Shown here: positions 7,471 to 15,662 of the stretch, piece by piece
Layout of the letters: every line of letters begins with the position of its first letter
How positions within the stretch are numbered: position 1 is the stretch's first letter
Source of the DNA: a virus
IMG/VR virus record: IMGVR_UViG_3300045738_001212
Location: 62,001 to 126,000 of that record
DNA length: 64,000 nt
Strand: one strand, 5' to 3'
The notes under the pieces: generated by a model
Told to the model about the DNA's origin: nothing
Databases searched by the model: none
The model's input: the letters and a program-made list of their open reading frames with translations, nothing else
Position numbers and translations under genes: made by a program

Positions 7471-8948
7471 TTCATTCCTTGCGGGAAGCTCAACCCCTCT
7501 CCGTGATTAATAGTCCAACTAATTTCATGAGTTACGGCTCTAAATGTTCTAGCCGCACTTGGAAAACCGTTACCTGATTTCTTTACGCCACCGAAAGCTA
7601 GGTGAGATTCCGCAGCGATAGAGCCACCGTTCCAATAGATCATCCCAGCGTCACATTCGTCTCGCATGATTCTGGCTTTCTTAAAGTCTTCCGTCACAAC
7701 CCCGAGAGCTAATCCATAATCAGTATCATTATAGATTCTCATGGCGTCACCAATGTCTCCGAATGGAACTATCGCTATGTGAGGACCAAACACTTCTTCC
7801 TTCAAATAAGGGACATCTCTCCACTCCGTCCCATAGATGGTCGGGCTCATAAAGAAACCCTTTGAGCCTATCCTTCCTCCCTCCCTCATTAATGTTGCCT
7901 TCGGGTCGCGGACTACCATTTCGTTATACGCTTTAACTTTCTCCATTCCCTGCCTGTTAATTAGCGGGCCGTAATAAATGCTTGCGTCAGGCTTTCCGTT
8001 AGGTAAGAAAGGGTTGCCCGTTTTGACTTTATCGACTTCAGAAACAAACCTCTTAGCAAATTCATCAGCAATTCCCTGCTGGACAATAAGCCTTCCAGAA
8101 GAAACGCATCTCTGACCTGAAAGTTTCAACGCGCTTGATAAACACGCATCTAAAGCTAAGTCCATATTGGCATCATCGAATACGACAACGGCACTTTTAC
8201 TTCCCATCTCGCAAGAAGTTGTCTTGTGCCAGCTTTCGGCTGCCACTTTCCTAATGTGTTGTCCTACTTCCGCGCTCCCAGTAAAACAAATGTGATCAAC
8301 GTCTGCGTGAACAAGGGCGTCACCAGCTTCACCCTCTCCATGAATAACATTAAAAACCCCATCGGGTATCCCAGCTTCATTATATATCTCAGCACACAAC
8401 TGGCTCGAATAGGGAGCGTCCTCGCTTGGTTTTAAAACGACAGTGTTACCTTCTACTATGGCAGGAGCAGCGCACCAAAACCCCCCTATGGCTACGGGAA
8501 AATTAAAAGGACTAATAATTGCGATAACTCCTTTAGGCTTACGCAACATATAACTATCTTTTTCCGCCAATTCAGAAGCTAACGCTTCGCCTTGTGGCGT
8601 CCTCCCTGAGCCAAAGGTGTACTGAGCCATATGAATAGCTTCATTAATCTCCGCGATGCTTTCGTTAAAATTTTTGCCTGTTTCCAAAGATATAGCCTCG
8701 GCGACTTCCCAAGTCCTTCTCCCAAGTATTGCAGCTACCCTAAGCATGTATTCGGCACGTTCTATTCGGCTGACCCTCTTCCACTTCTCAAAAGCTTCCC
8801 GAGCAACGCCTACCGCTCTGTTAACTACGTCCTCTGAAGACTTTGGAAACAACCCCAGTACTTCTTCTGTCGCGGGATTTATGTTTTCATAGTTCTCGGA
8901 TTCCTCCTCAAACTGCCCATTGATATAATTTTTTCCGTTCCAGATCAT
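7467..8948 (-). CDS. NAD(P)-dependent aldehyde dehydrogenase
   Basis: A 493-aa full-length ALDH-superfamily enzyme. Seen are the oxyanion Asn149 in SPFNFP, Lys173 in VVLKPSEDAPY of the cofactor site, FTGSAEVG at 222-229, the general base Glu247 in CEMGSKS and the catalytic Cys281 in GQRCVSS. All catalytic residues are present. It would oxidise an aldehyde to an acid; the substrate cannot be told. It overlaps the following lipoprotein gene by 4 nt and follows the VOC enzyme gene closely, so the two may act together. An ALDH is rare in phages. Confidence 0.9.
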   Translation of the reverse strand: MIWNGKNYINGQFEEESENYENINPATEEVLGLFPKSSEDVVNRAVGVAREAFEKWKRVSRIERAEYMLRVAAILGRRTWEVAEAISLETGKNFNESIAEINEAIHMAQYTFGSGRTPQGEALASELAEKDSYMLRKPKGVIAIISPFNFPVAIGGFWCAAPAIVEGNTVVLKPSEDAPYSSQLCAEIYNEAGIPDGVFNVIHGEGEAGDALVHADVDHICFTGSAEVGQHIRKVAAESWHKTTSCEMGSKSAVVVFDDANMDLALDACLSSALKLSGQRCVSSGRLIVQQGIADEFAKRFVSEVDKVKTGNPFLPNGKPDASIYYGPLINRQGMEKVKAYNEMVVRDPKATLMREGGRIGSKGFFMSPTIYGTEWRDVPYLKEEVFGPHIAIVPFGDIGDAMRIYNDTDYGLALGVVTEDFKKARIMRDECDAGMIYWNGGSIAAESHLAFGGVKKSGNGFPSAARTFRAVTHEISWTINHGEGLSFPQGMK

Positions 8949-8950
8949 TA

Positions 8951-9520
8951 TTATTTTCCTTTTGTGCTCTTCATGAGCTTCTTAACGCTATCTCTACAAA
9001 AGCCATCACCTTCTCTGCTGATAAGCTCGTAAACTACCCCAGTCAATTCGCTAGGTTTGGTAAATACTTGCACTAGATTGGGAGATTCACAAGTAATAGG
9101 TTCCTCAGAATAAAATTCAGCGAACCCTTCTTTTTCCCACTTGCTCATAACGGCTTCTACGTCATCTGTTTGATAAGCTATATGATGTACGCCGCCCACG
9201 CCTCCTCTTTCCGCTACCCAATCATCTACGATAGAACCAATAGACCCATCACTAACAAAAATCTCAGGTGGAGCGTGATACGAATGAAATTCGACTTCCA
9301 CATCCATCGGTGTCGTAGGCCGATCCGCCAATAATATATCCCACTCTCCCGTGTCGATAGGGCGATCCTCCGGTGGAAGCAAGGCTAAACAATCGGCTGT
9401 AGAATCATCTTCAAACTTTATCTGAAACTCCGTCCCAACCGAATAACCGAAAGCTTTTTCAAAAAAAACAGCAGTTTTACGCCTATTTTTCACTCGGTAC
9501 GCGATATGGTCGAGTCTCAT
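8951..9520 (-). CDS. VOC-family (glyoxalase/dioxygenase fold) enzyme
   Basis: A 189-aa protein with two beta-alpha-beta modules. Likely metal ligands are His5 (RLDHIAYRV), His113 (VHHIAYQTDDV) and Glu165 (VVYELIS). The layout resembles methylmalonyl-CoA epimerase and the 4-hydroxyphenylpyruvate dioxygenase fold. It is the first gene of the block with the aldehyde dehydrogenase; a -10-like TATAAT lies directly before its ATG (9525-9530). The reaction is unknown. Confidence 0.75.
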   Translation of the reverse strand: MRLDHIAYRVKNRRKTAVFFEKAFGYSVGTEFQIKFEDDSTADCLALLPPEDRPIDTGEWDILLADRPTTPMDVEVEFHSYHAPPEIFVSDGSIGSIVDDWVAERGGVGGVHHIAYQTDDVEAVMSKWEKEGFAEFYSEEPITCESPNLVQVFTKPSELTGVVYELISREGDGFCRDSVKKLMKSTKGK

Positions 9521-9605
9521 ACTTATTATATTAGTCTCACTTTCGTTTTCTACTTAGAAATAGCCAACTCCCTAAAGTATTATAGGTATACCTTCGGGGA
9601 AAGGA

Positions 9606-9947
9606 ATGAAAAGGAATCCTTGGAAAAAACTGCTGAGAAAAGTGGAGCTATGCGGTAGTGCGAAAGCAAATAGATCGCGGATAAAAGACGTGACAATCAC
9701 AGAGGAAGACCTCAAAGAGCAATTCCTAGCTCAAAATGGCTGTTGTTACTGGTTCGAAATCCCAATTGATATCGATGACGTATATACGTCTAACAATCCT
9801 ATGGCCCCTTCCGTGGATAGAATCGATAACGACAGAGACTATCACAAAGACAACATTGTTATCTGCACCATCTTCGCGAACATGGGGCGCGGCAAATGCG
9901 AGTTCGAAAAATTTAAAAAAATTATCCAATCACTCCGATGGAACTAA
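9606..9947 (+). CDS. HNH-like nuclease-fold protein
   Basis: A 113-aa protein with NGCCYWFEIPI, then PSVDRIDNDRDYHKDNIVICTIFANMGRG in outline. The pattern Cys-Cys, then S-V-D-R-I-D followed by Y-x-x-D-N, is that of the phage HNH-type family and fits its beta-beta-alpha metal motif. It has a good Shine-Dalgarno (AAAGG) at 9600-9604. It overlaps the signal peptidase gene by 10 nt and is the first gene of a short plus-strand island. Confidence 0.65.
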   Translation: MKRNPWKKLLRKVELCGSAKANRSRIKDVTITEEDLKEQFLAQNGCCYWFEIPIDIDDVYTSNNPMAPSVDRIDNDRDYHKDNIVICTIFANMGRGKCEFEKFKKIIQSLRWN

Positions 9948-10489
9948 AAGGAAAAAAATCCAGAAATATTATTAACGTTCTTTGGCTCATCGCTATATTG
10001 CTATTTGTTATTTGGGCTATGATAGGACACAGATACCGCTTCACCCACAACAGAGGAGAAAGCATGGAACCTGCTCACTCTGATGGCGAGTGGATGATTG
10101 TCGAAAAAAGAAACAGGTTGCCGAAAGACTGGACGCCCGATAGATATGATGTCGTCGTTATTGAAAACAGGGGGGAGAAAGAGAACCTTGTCAAAAGAGT
10201 GATAGGCTTACCCGACGATACAATAGAAATTAAAAAAGGATATATTTTTCTAAATGGAAAAAAATTAGAAGACCCCTACGGGAACAACCAAAGGCTGTCC
10301 TTTTTTTTGACTGACGAAAATGGAAAAGATTTACACTACTGGGGCACAAAAGAGAAAGTGATCCAATACGTAAACCAAAAACGAATCACCATAAGCAAGG
10401 GATTCGTCTGGGTTATTGGAGACAACAGAGCCATTTCTTGGTTTGGTGAACTACCCCTAGTCGATATTAAGGGACTGGTAGTCCTCTAA
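9938..10489 (+). CDS. lepB: Signal peptidase I
   Basis: A 183-aa protein with a membrane anchor at residues 11-30 and the catalytic Ser42 in RGESMEP. The general base Lys86 lies in NLVKRVIGLPDD, followed by IEIKKGYIFLNGK and GDNRAISWFG at 161-170. These are boxes B to E of type I signal peptidases, in order, with both catalytic residues present. It would cleave secreted precursors at the outer face of the inner membrane. The phage encodes several signal-peptide and lipoprotein genes, so it may supply its own processing. Phage-borne LepB is unusual. Confidence 0.9.
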   Translation: MELKGKKSRNIINVLWLIAILLFVIWAMIGHRYRFTHNRGESMEPAHSDGEWMIVEKRNRLPKDWTPDRYDVVVIENRGEKENLVKRVIGLPDDTIEIKKGYIFLNGKKLEDPYGNNQRLSFFLTDENGKDLHYWGTKEKVIQYVNQKRITISKGFVWVIGDNRAISWFGELPLVDIKGLVVL

Positions 10490-11154
10490 TCGGTCTTCGG
10501 CTGTGGTCCTCTAGACATAAGGCTCCAAGAAAAATATATGTTTTCAGTCATCTCTTTCGAGAAGGTCGCTTGATACTGAAGCCAAGCGGGAAACACCATG
10601 ACTTTCCCTTCTTTAAGGTCCATCGAAAAAGCGTCAGAATTAAAAATATTAGGTGAAGCGACAGGAGGCTTGATTATCCACGCTTGGGGTCTGGGGTCAT
10701 AAAACGTGACTTTACCTCCTGTTCCCTTCAAGCAATAAATGCCCGCCAACAAGTTATTCGGGCGCATTTCCATCGGGGAAAACTCAGGCTCCTTGACTTT
10801 ATATCCCTTCAGCGATGTCACCATCAAGCTTTCGAAACGAATTCCCACAAACCCAAGCACCCTCTGGGCACTTTCCGAAAGAACATGAGCCAAGGGTTTG
10901 TACTCTTCGAAAGTCTGAAGATTAAAATCGGTAGTCCAATTCGGAGAGTCTTTGGCTCTCATCTTTTCCAAGCTCTCGGGTAAAGAAGAATCCAATTTCT
11001 CCTTCTCTTCCTTGTTGAACTCAAATTCGAAAAGATTCGTCGGGAATATCGGAAAATGCTTTTTGTCCTCAAAAATGGTATCTTCATCTGGTTTTGGAGG
11101 CTCGACGGCTTTCATGGGTTTGATCTCTTCTGGTGCTATTTCTTCAGTATTCAT
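10486..11154 (-). CDS. 2OG-Fe(II)-oxygenase-fold protein, ligands seemingly lost
   Basis: A 222-aa protein with RPNNLLAGIYCLKG, GKVTFYDPR and VMVFPAWLQYQATF, the landmarks of the putative 2OG-Fe(II) oxygenase family frequent in phages. In that family the last motif is usually F-P-S-W-L-x-H and a His precedes PNN. Here these positions are Tyr or Gln and Arg, so iron binding may be lost. The N-terminal 40 residues are Pro/Glu-rich. It meets the signal peptidase gene tail to tail. Confidence 0.65.
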   Translation of the reverse strand: MNTEEIAPEEIKPMKAVEPPKPDEDTIFEDKKHFPIFPTNLFEFEFNKEEKEKLDSSLPESLEKMRAKDSPNWTTDFNLQTFEEYKPLAHVLSESAQRVLGFVGIRFESLMVTSLKGYKVKEPEFSPMEMRPNNLLAGIYCLKGTGGKVTFYDPRPQAWIIKPPVASPNIFNSDAFSMDLKEGKVMVFPAWLQYQATFSKEMTENIYFSWSLMSRGPQPKTD

Positions 11155-11543
11155 TTGTATGCCTTATTTTTCCGCCCTTTATTTCTCTTTTTTTGATGTT
11201 TTTTATACTTCTCTATGCGATCATACACCTCTTGATCTTCGGTTTCATACTCAGGAAACAAAAGGCCAAACGTGTCGCAATATTTTATAAACCAATCCAC
11301 GCACTCATGCAAGACTAAATTGGTATGATTTAACATCAACTTAACTGGGACATGGCTCTTGGAAATGGTACTAATCATCTGATCTGCGGCGTTAATGTTC
11401 ACGAAGTCCTTCGTGAAAACAAAACCGTCATTACTGACAGACAAAACGTAATCCTTCGGATAAATACGCATATTCCAAACGCAATCATTAACTAAGTCTA
11501 CGCTGCCCCTGATCTTCTTCTTCTTATCCGAGGATTTCCGCAA
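11151..11543 (-). CDS. Hypothetical protein
   Basis: A 130-aa protein with basic ends (MRKSSDKKKK and KKHQKKRNKGRKNK) and a mixed folded middle. It overlaps the sigma-70 gene upstream by 20 nt and the oxygenase-fold gene downstream by 4 nt. No family recognised. Confidence 0.6.
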   Translation of the reverse strand: MRKSSDKKKKIRGSVDLVNDCVWNMRIYPKDYVLSVSNDGFVFTKDFVNINAADQMISTISKSHVPVKLMLNHTNLVLHECVDWFIKYCDTFGLLFPEYETEDQEVYDRIEKYKKHQKKRNKGRKNKAYK

Positions 11544-12450
11544 GCTCTTTCTTTCTCCTCTCTAAGGTAAAACGTAATTTACGAAAAGCTATTGCTTCAA
11601 TTTGGCGAATACGTTCTCTGGTCACCTTATACTTTGCCCCAATTGTCTCTAGGGTACTATTGTCTCTCGTCCCGAACCCAAAACGAAGTTTCAAGATATC
11701 TACTTCCCTTGGGGTAAGTCTTTCTTCCATTAGCTCACGTAACTGCGTGAACCTATCATTCATCTCCACTTCCTTATCTGGACGCATGAAAACGTTATCA
11801 GGAATAATTTCTGCCATATCCTGATCTTCACTTTCTCCGATTTTCTTATCCAACGAAACTACAGAGTCTCTTGCGAAAAGAATGTTCTGCACTTGCAAAA
11901 CTGATATTCCTATTTCGTGAGAAATTTCTTCCTGAGAGGGTTCATGCTTAAACTCTTCCTTATATGTATTAATGAAATCAAAGACTTTCTTGGTCTTTCC
12001 TTGGTAGTGGACAGGAAGCCTGATTAAATTAGCTTTATTCGCTATAGACCGTAGGATATTTTGCTTGATCCACCAGACCGCGTAAGTAGAAAACTTTACA
12101 GTTACTCCGCTCTTAGCCTTCACTCCGGGTAGATACTTGTCTACCGCCGTGGCTAGACCAATGTTTCCTTCGCTTATTAAATCAATAAAATCCATCCTGC
12201 CTTTGTATCTTTGAGCGATGTTAACCACAAGACGTAGATTTGCCAGTATCATTTTTTCCCTAGCTGCCGCTCCAGCTTTGCGGGTGTGTTGTCCGGCCCT
12301 AGCGTTAGTTTTCCATTTTTGGATTTTAGTCGCAAGAACTTGCTCTTCTCCCCTAGATAAAAGGGGGGCGTTTAGAGCTTCCGAACTATACATCCCCATA
12401 AGGCTGCGATCTTGATATATACTATCCTTGATTTTGGCCTTTTTTTTCAT
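11524..12450 (-). CDS. RNA polymerase sigma-70 family factor (primary-like)
   Basis: A 308-aa protein starting MKKKAKIKDSI; the ATG at 12450 overlaps the upstream TGA and follows AAGGAATT. Region 1.2 is seen in LSRGEEQVLATKIQKWK. Region 2 follows with NLRLVVNIAQRYKG, FIDLISEGNIGLATAVDKY and KFSTYAVWWIKQNILRSI, then region 3, then region 4 with TLETIGAKYKVTRERIRQIE. The set 1.2-2-3-4 is that of primary or RpoS-like sigma factors, not ECF. It should recognise -10/-35 promoters and could steer host polymerase to the TTGACA/TATAAT sites seen in this phage. Confidence 0.92.
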   Translation of the reverse strand: MKKKAKIKDSIYQDRSLMGMYSSEALNAPLLSRGEEQVLATKIQKWKTNARAGQHTRKAGAAAREKMILANLRLVVNIAQRYKGRMDFIDLISEGNIGLATAVDKYLPGVKAKSGVTVKFSTYAVWWIKQNILRSIANKANLIRLPVHYQGKTKKVFDFINTYKEEFKHEPSQEEISHEIGISVLQVQNILFARDSVVSLDKKIGESEDQDMAEIIPDNVFMRPDKEVEMNDRFTQLRELMEERLTPREVDILKLRFGFGTRDNSTLETIGAKYKVTRERIRQIEAIAFRKLRFTLERRKKELAEILG

Positions 12451-12986
12451 CGTAATTCCTTTTTTAGTAATCTCCATCTATCGCTATCTATCTTTTTCTC
12501 TCCACTGTCAATGCTCTTCAACATGGCTACTACTTCTTCAATGTTATCGTAAATATAATGATGAGGCAGCATCCCCATCATCCATAGAGGAGTCGCGTGT
12601 TTGCCCCCCTCCATAGAAATGAAAATGGGCTTCTTCATTCTAACCGCTGTGACTATCTCCTCCGCGCTACCCCAGCTTGCTATCTCTGGTAAAAGGTGAG
12701 CTATAATAAAATCGCATCTATCAACAAGATTCAAGTCGTAGCTGCGAACGGTCTTCATTCTCTCGGCTACGTCATTAAAGTAACCATGCTTCTGGCAATG
12801 ATCTAGTGAAAGACGAGTGTCTTCATCCTCATTTACATCCTTTACGAATGGCTTTTTGTAGGGGTTAAAAATTCTAATATCTAGGGGGGCGAGTTCTCCT
12901 TCTACATACTCCCTCCAATCGCGACCATTCGCATATTGCATATGGCCGACCAAATAAGTCCTAGTCTTATATAAGAGGTTTTCCAT
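12447..12986 (-). CDS. Nucleoside 2-deoxyribosyltransferase-like protein
   Basis: A 179-aa protein starting near TYLVGHMQYANGRDWR, with DFIIAHLLPEIASWGSAEEIVTA and KKPIFISMEGGKH. The order Y-L-x-G, D-x-x-I-A and G-S-x-x-E fits the nucleoside 2-deoxyribosyltransferase-like fold; the Glu in WGSAEE would be the nucleophile. It is first in an operon leading into the sigma factor and has a strong promoter at 13004-13032. Exact substrate unknown. Confidence 0.65.
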   Translation of the reverse strand: MENLLYKTRTYLVGHMQYANGRDWREYVEGELAPLDIRIFNPYKKPFVKDVNEDEDTRLSLDHCQKHGYFNDVAERMKTVRSYDLNLVDRCDFIIAHLLPEIASWGSAEEIVTAVRMKKPIFISMEGGKHATPLWMMGMLPHHYIYDNIEEVVAMLKSIDSGEKKIDSDRWRLLKKELR

Positions 12987-13004
12987 AGGTAATACTTATG
13001 GAAA
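12980..13004 (-). promoter_or_regulatory. Inverted repeat spanning promoter and start codon
   Basis: TTTCCATA (12980-12987) and TATGGAAA (12997-13004) form a perfect 8-bp inverted repeat with a 9-nt centre. One arm holds the ATG of the deoxyribosyltransferase-like gene; the other touches the -10 box. It looks like an operator for a dimeric repressor. Confidence 0.45.
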
Positions 13005-13032
13005 GTATAATCCTCTTCAAGGAAAATGTCAA
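13004..13032 (-). promoter_or_regulatory. Sigma-70 type promoter
   Basis: On the minus strand TTGACA (13032-13027), 17 nt, then TATACT (13009-13004). The start is expected near 12997, 11 nt before the ATG at 12986. Confidence 0.7.
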
Positions 13033-13238
13033 GAAGAAAAGTTGCTATCCAATGACTCCAAACAGTCCTCGGCATTAGCCAATATTTCTAACTGTTTAGC
13101 CATTTCGTCTACTATTTGTGGGTGTTCCCCGATTCCAGCGGCATTTGAGGAGTAAACATCTAGCGTAGCAAGGGCAGAAGCTTTTTCAGCTTCGTACCTT
13201 TGTCGTAGGGCGTTGAATAATAATTTATTTTTTTTCAT
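13029..13238 (-). CDS. Small helical hypothetical protein
   Basis: A 69-aa protein, Ala/Glu-rich and helical, without recognised motif. It lies 1 nt downstream of the nuclease-like gene; its stop codon overlaps the -35 box of the next promoter. Confidence 0.55.
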   Translation of the reverse strand: MKKNKLLFNALRQRYEAEKASALATLDVYSSNAAGIGEHPQIVDEMAKQLEILANAEDCLESLDSNFSS

Positions 13239-13239
13239 T

Positions 13240-13779
13240 TTAAAAAGACTGTTCGAGTTCGTCGATTCTTAGATTGTACATATCTACTAGGGTTGTAAAG
13301 TCATTTGACTCATCCCTGTCCCCTTTCTCGAAGAGCCTTGCTTTCTGAAAATACTCTTCTGCTGACATATCCCCGCAATACCAAACATTTTTCAATCCGT
13401 GATAGTCTACTCCCCCCTGTCTCTCTAGACCATCCGCTGCTTTCCCGTAAAAATTACGTCCAGAAAACTCCAGACTAATGAAAACGTACCTATCGGGAAG
13501 CTGGTGCCTACTGGTCTTAGCTACTGAGACATCATAATGTGGAAGTGGAGCAACTGTTCTCCTTTTTGTTTTCACTTCGAGTTTTTCGGAATCATATTCC
13601 AAGTCATGGTCTTTATGATCTGCCACCTCGACCCCAAGGTGCTTGCAGAGAGCAAGTTCCCCTAATCTACCAGCAGCATTACCTTTTCCTTTGACTATGG
13701 AATCTTTAATGCCGCCCAACTGTCTGGCCCATTCATTGGCCGACCTTATCATCTCTCGGTTGTGCGGAAGAATTTTCAT
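13240..13779 (-). CDS. PD-(D/E)XK-like nuclease
   Basis: A 179-aa protein with GRLGELALCKHLG (Glu41) and HDLEYDSEKLEVKTKRR (Asp59, Glu68, Lys70). The spacing E - D - E-x-K is the active-site pattern of PD-(D/E)XK nucleases. Length fits small phage endonucleases. The target is unknown. It overlaps a membrane protein gene by 47 nt at its start. Confidence 0.65.
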   Translation of the reverse strand: MKILPHNREMIRSANEWARQLGGIKDSIVKGKGNAAGRLGELALCKHLGVEVADHKDHDLEYDSEKLEVKTKRRTVAPLPHYDVSVAKTSRHQLPDRYVFISLEFSGRNFYGKAADGLERQGGVDYHGLKNVWYCGDMSAEEYFQKARLFEKGDRDESNDFTTLVDMYNLRIDELEQSF

Positions 13780-13984
13780 TTATATTGTATGGGCGATTAA
13801 ACTCGATGGCGTTTGAATTGGTGTTGTCATCCTCTTTAACTATTACTTCTTTTAAAACCACCAGCGATGAAGGAATCTTCCCTTGGGATATCAAATAAAG
13901 AAACACTGATTGAAATGTCGCTAAAAATAGCAAAAAACAAACTAATACCCTTAAGTTCCTAACTTTTTTCCTTAGCTCTTCCAC
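13733..13984 (-). CDS. Small membrane protein
   Basis: An 83-aa protein with a basic N-terminus, a membrane helix at about residues 12-33 and an Asn-rich tail. The tail overlaps the following nuclease gene by 47 nt. It has positive residues before the helix, suggesting the tail faces the periplasm. Confidence 0.5.
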   Translation of the reverse strand: MEELRKKVRNLRVLVCFLLFLATFQSVFLYLISQGKIPSSLVVLKEVIVKEDDNTNSNAIEFNRPYNINENSSAQPRDDKVGQ

Positions 13985-14141
13985 AGTCTTGTTTCGATTT
14001 AATACATACGTCTAAACTGTTCATAGCATTCCTAAGATATAAGCTCTCACTCTTGGAATGCTTACCCACCTCCACTATTCTCTCAATTTTGGAATAAACC
14101 TTTTCCAACGCTGGAAGGTGTACCTTTTGTCCTCTAATCAT
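13959..14141 (-). CDS. Small hypothetical protein
   Basis: A 60-aa basic protein starting MIRGQKVHLPALEKVYSK, probably helical. It overlaps the membrane gene by 26 nt. It lies directly downstream of two copies of the GAGGATTACGACA repeat. Confidence 0.5.
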   Translation of the reverse strand: MIRGQKVHLPALEKVYSKIERIVEVGKHSKSESLYLRNAMNSLDVCIKSKQDCGRAKEKS

Positions 14142-14160
14142 AACAAGTGGTAGTAACCAA

Positions 14161-14245
14161 TGTCGTAATCCTCTGTATTTAGAATCAATAAATTTGCAGT
14201 ATATTGATAGCTACTCCAGTGGTGTCGCATGTCGTAATCCTCTTA
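14161..14245 (-). repeat. Two copies of the GAGGATTACRACA repeat
   Basis: In plus-strand coordinates repeat cores begin at 14161 and 14230 (plus-strand TGTCGTAATCCTCT, minus-strand reading AGAGGATTACGACA). They are 69 nt apart, twice the usual period of about 35. They lie in the gap between two minus-strand genes and belong to the same family as the main array at 18.3-18.9 kb. Confidence 0.75.
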
Positions 14246-14252
14246 ACTGTCC

Positions 14253-14486
14253 TTAACGAGCCTTTTTGATATCGGCAGTTACCTTATCGAAAGGCTCCTT
14301 GACGTAATGAGAGTTAGCTTCAGTAACGACAACCGTTCCTTCTTTATCGGTCTGCTGCCCGTCGGCTTGCCCCGCAAAGGAGTAGTACTCGATGATTTTG
14401 TCAACTCTGACAGCTAACTGTTCGGTAGCTGCGCGGAGTGTCCCATGTACGTTGGTTTTATACTTATTTAGTTTTAGTGTTTTCAT
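14253..14486 (-). CDS. Hypothetical protein
   Basis: A 77-aa protein starting MKTLKLNKYKTNVHG. The reading frame continues 25 codons upstream into what looks like structured RNA, so the internal Met is preferred. It has a helical part with RAATEQLAVRVDKIIEYY and a Thr/Val-rich tail. Unknown. Confidence 0.5.
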   Translation of the reverse strand: MKTLKLNKYKTNVHGTLRAATEQLAVRVDKIIEYYSFAGQADGQQTDKEGTVVVTEANSHYVKEPFDKVTADIKKAR

Positions 14487-14564
14487 AAAATTTAAGCGCG
14501 AGAGACAGAGCAGAAAGGTATTAACGACCCCGCCTCTCGCAAGTGTAGTTCCGCGTGACACTTC

Positions 14565-14770
14565 CCTACACTAAATTAATGGGTGAGAGGATTCTCATTT
14601 ACCTCTATCGTTTCGGAGTCACAGCTTGAGTTTCAGTGAGAAACCCTACTTTGAACCAGCCCTTGTAAGCCCCCAGAGACGGTAATCTCCTGCAAACAAG
14701 CCCTGTACCTTAACTGCCGCGACAGCAGTTTATTCGGTCACACCCTTCGCTGGCGATCAACCAGCAAAAT
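14565..14770 (-). ncRNA. Candidate structured RNA with anti-repeat
   Basis: This roughly 200-nt gap has no gene but several stems on the minus strand: GCTGG/CCAGC, ACTGC/GCAGT and GAGG-TAAATGAGAAT-CCTC (14605-14587). The last hairpin has the look of the 3' hairpin of IS200/IS605 guide RNAs. It contains AATCCTCT, an exact complement of the AGAGGATT core of the interspersed repeats. It could be an omega-RNA or tracr-like partner of the nuclease at 19.1-20.6 kb, or just a structured leader of the gene at 14253-14486. Confidence 0.35.
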
Positions 14771-14774
14771 TATT

Positions 14775-15107
14775 TTAAAGAACAAATATTTTAGAATCTT
14801 CTATGAAGACTCTGGGGTGATATTGATCAATATCTTTCCCGTCTTTTACATTTACAAATTTTCTTTTTTTGTTTACCCGCACTTGATGTTTCCATTTGGG
14901 GCGAGAAGACTTCTTTTCCTCTAGGGAACGAATGTCGCCCAAGTCTACGCAACCCGTAAGAGTTCGCTTGGTGATAGCGACATCCCCCATGTGCAAAGCG
15001 TGTGTGCGCTTAAGCACTACAGGTTTGTCGCCGTATGCGTGTGCTCGCTTACTGCCCTTAACCTCTAGGCACTTCTTCTTTGAATTGTAAATTACTACTA
15101 CTTGCAC
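14775..15107 (-). CDS. Hypothetical protein, GTG start
   Basis: A 110-aa basic protein starting at GTG (MQVVVIYNSKKKCLEVKGSK), with GGAGA 9 nt upstream. It is beta-rich with no Cys pairs and no recognised domain. The promoter-proximal side holds two repeat units. Confidence 0.55.
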   Translation of the reverse strand: MQVVVIYNSKKKCLEVKGSKRAHAYGDKPVVLKRTHALHMGDVAITKRTLTGCVDLGDIRSLEEKKSSRPKWKHQVRVNKKRKFVNVKDGKDIDQYHPRVFIEDSKIFVL

Positions 15108-15124
15108 GTTGTTATTTCTCCAGT

Positions 15125-15172
15125 TGTCGTAATCCTCTATAAATCGGTTAAGGGGTATTGTTGTAATCCTTC
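15125..15172 (-). repeat. Two copies of the GAGGATTACAACA repeat
   Basis: Plus-strand cores begin at 15125 (TGTCGTAATCCTCT) and 15159 (TGTTGTAATCCTT), 34 nt apart. The second is degenerate (AAGGATTACAACA on the minus strand) and lies just after the stop codon of the gene at 15171-15662. Confidence 0.7.
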
Positions 15173-15662
15173 AATTAACTCGCCAACTTGACCCTGCCAA
15201 GCCTTGATCCTCGTAATCGCTCTCTGATAAATACTGCTGAACTTCCTCATCGGAAGCGAAAAGCATATTCTTCTCATCAATGTAAAAAATACTTTTGTGG
15301 TAAGCCATCTTGCGAATTACGCCTCCATGAAAGCCTACTCCGCTATCTTCCTTACCGTGAACGCAGGTTATTTTAACTACGTTAGCTGCGTCACTCATAT
15401 ATTTGGCGCATAAGCCCAGCCCTTTCACTTTATAAATCCTGCCTCTGACGGGCTCATGGACGCTTTCGAACGCGCTCTTGATTTCTTCAATATCCTTATC
15501 AACACCATCATCCAGCCAATCGTCCTCATCATCTCCGTACTTCCAAGCTCCTTCAACCCCCTTGGTTCCTTCGTGGCCTACTGGACAGGAATGCTCCTTG
15601 GGCTGCTCTTCCGGCTTGTCCTCGTAAAAAACTTCAATTCCTAAAAGATGAGACTTTTTCAT
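15171..15662 (-). CDS. Hypothetical protein
   Basis: A 163-aa acidic protein with an N-terminal MKKSHLLGIEVFYED, a His/Cys spot (EHSCPVGHEG) and a folded C-terminal half. It overlaps the ECF sigma gene by 4 nt. No family recognised. Confidence 0.6.
   Translation of the reverse strand: MKKSHLLGIEVFYEDKPEEQPKEHSCPVGHEGTKGVEGAWKYGDDEDDWLDDGVDKDIEEIKSAFESVHEPVRGRIYKVKGLGLCAKYMSDAANVVKITCVHGKEDSGVGFHGGVIRKMAYHKSIFYIDEKNMLFASDEEVQQYLSESDYEDQGLAGSSWRVN

Noticed and set aside
14587-14605. Further repeat unit in opposite orientation
   Set aside because: The match is limited to GAGGATT and it forms a local hairpin; it is better seen as anti-repeat in the 14.6-kb RNA.
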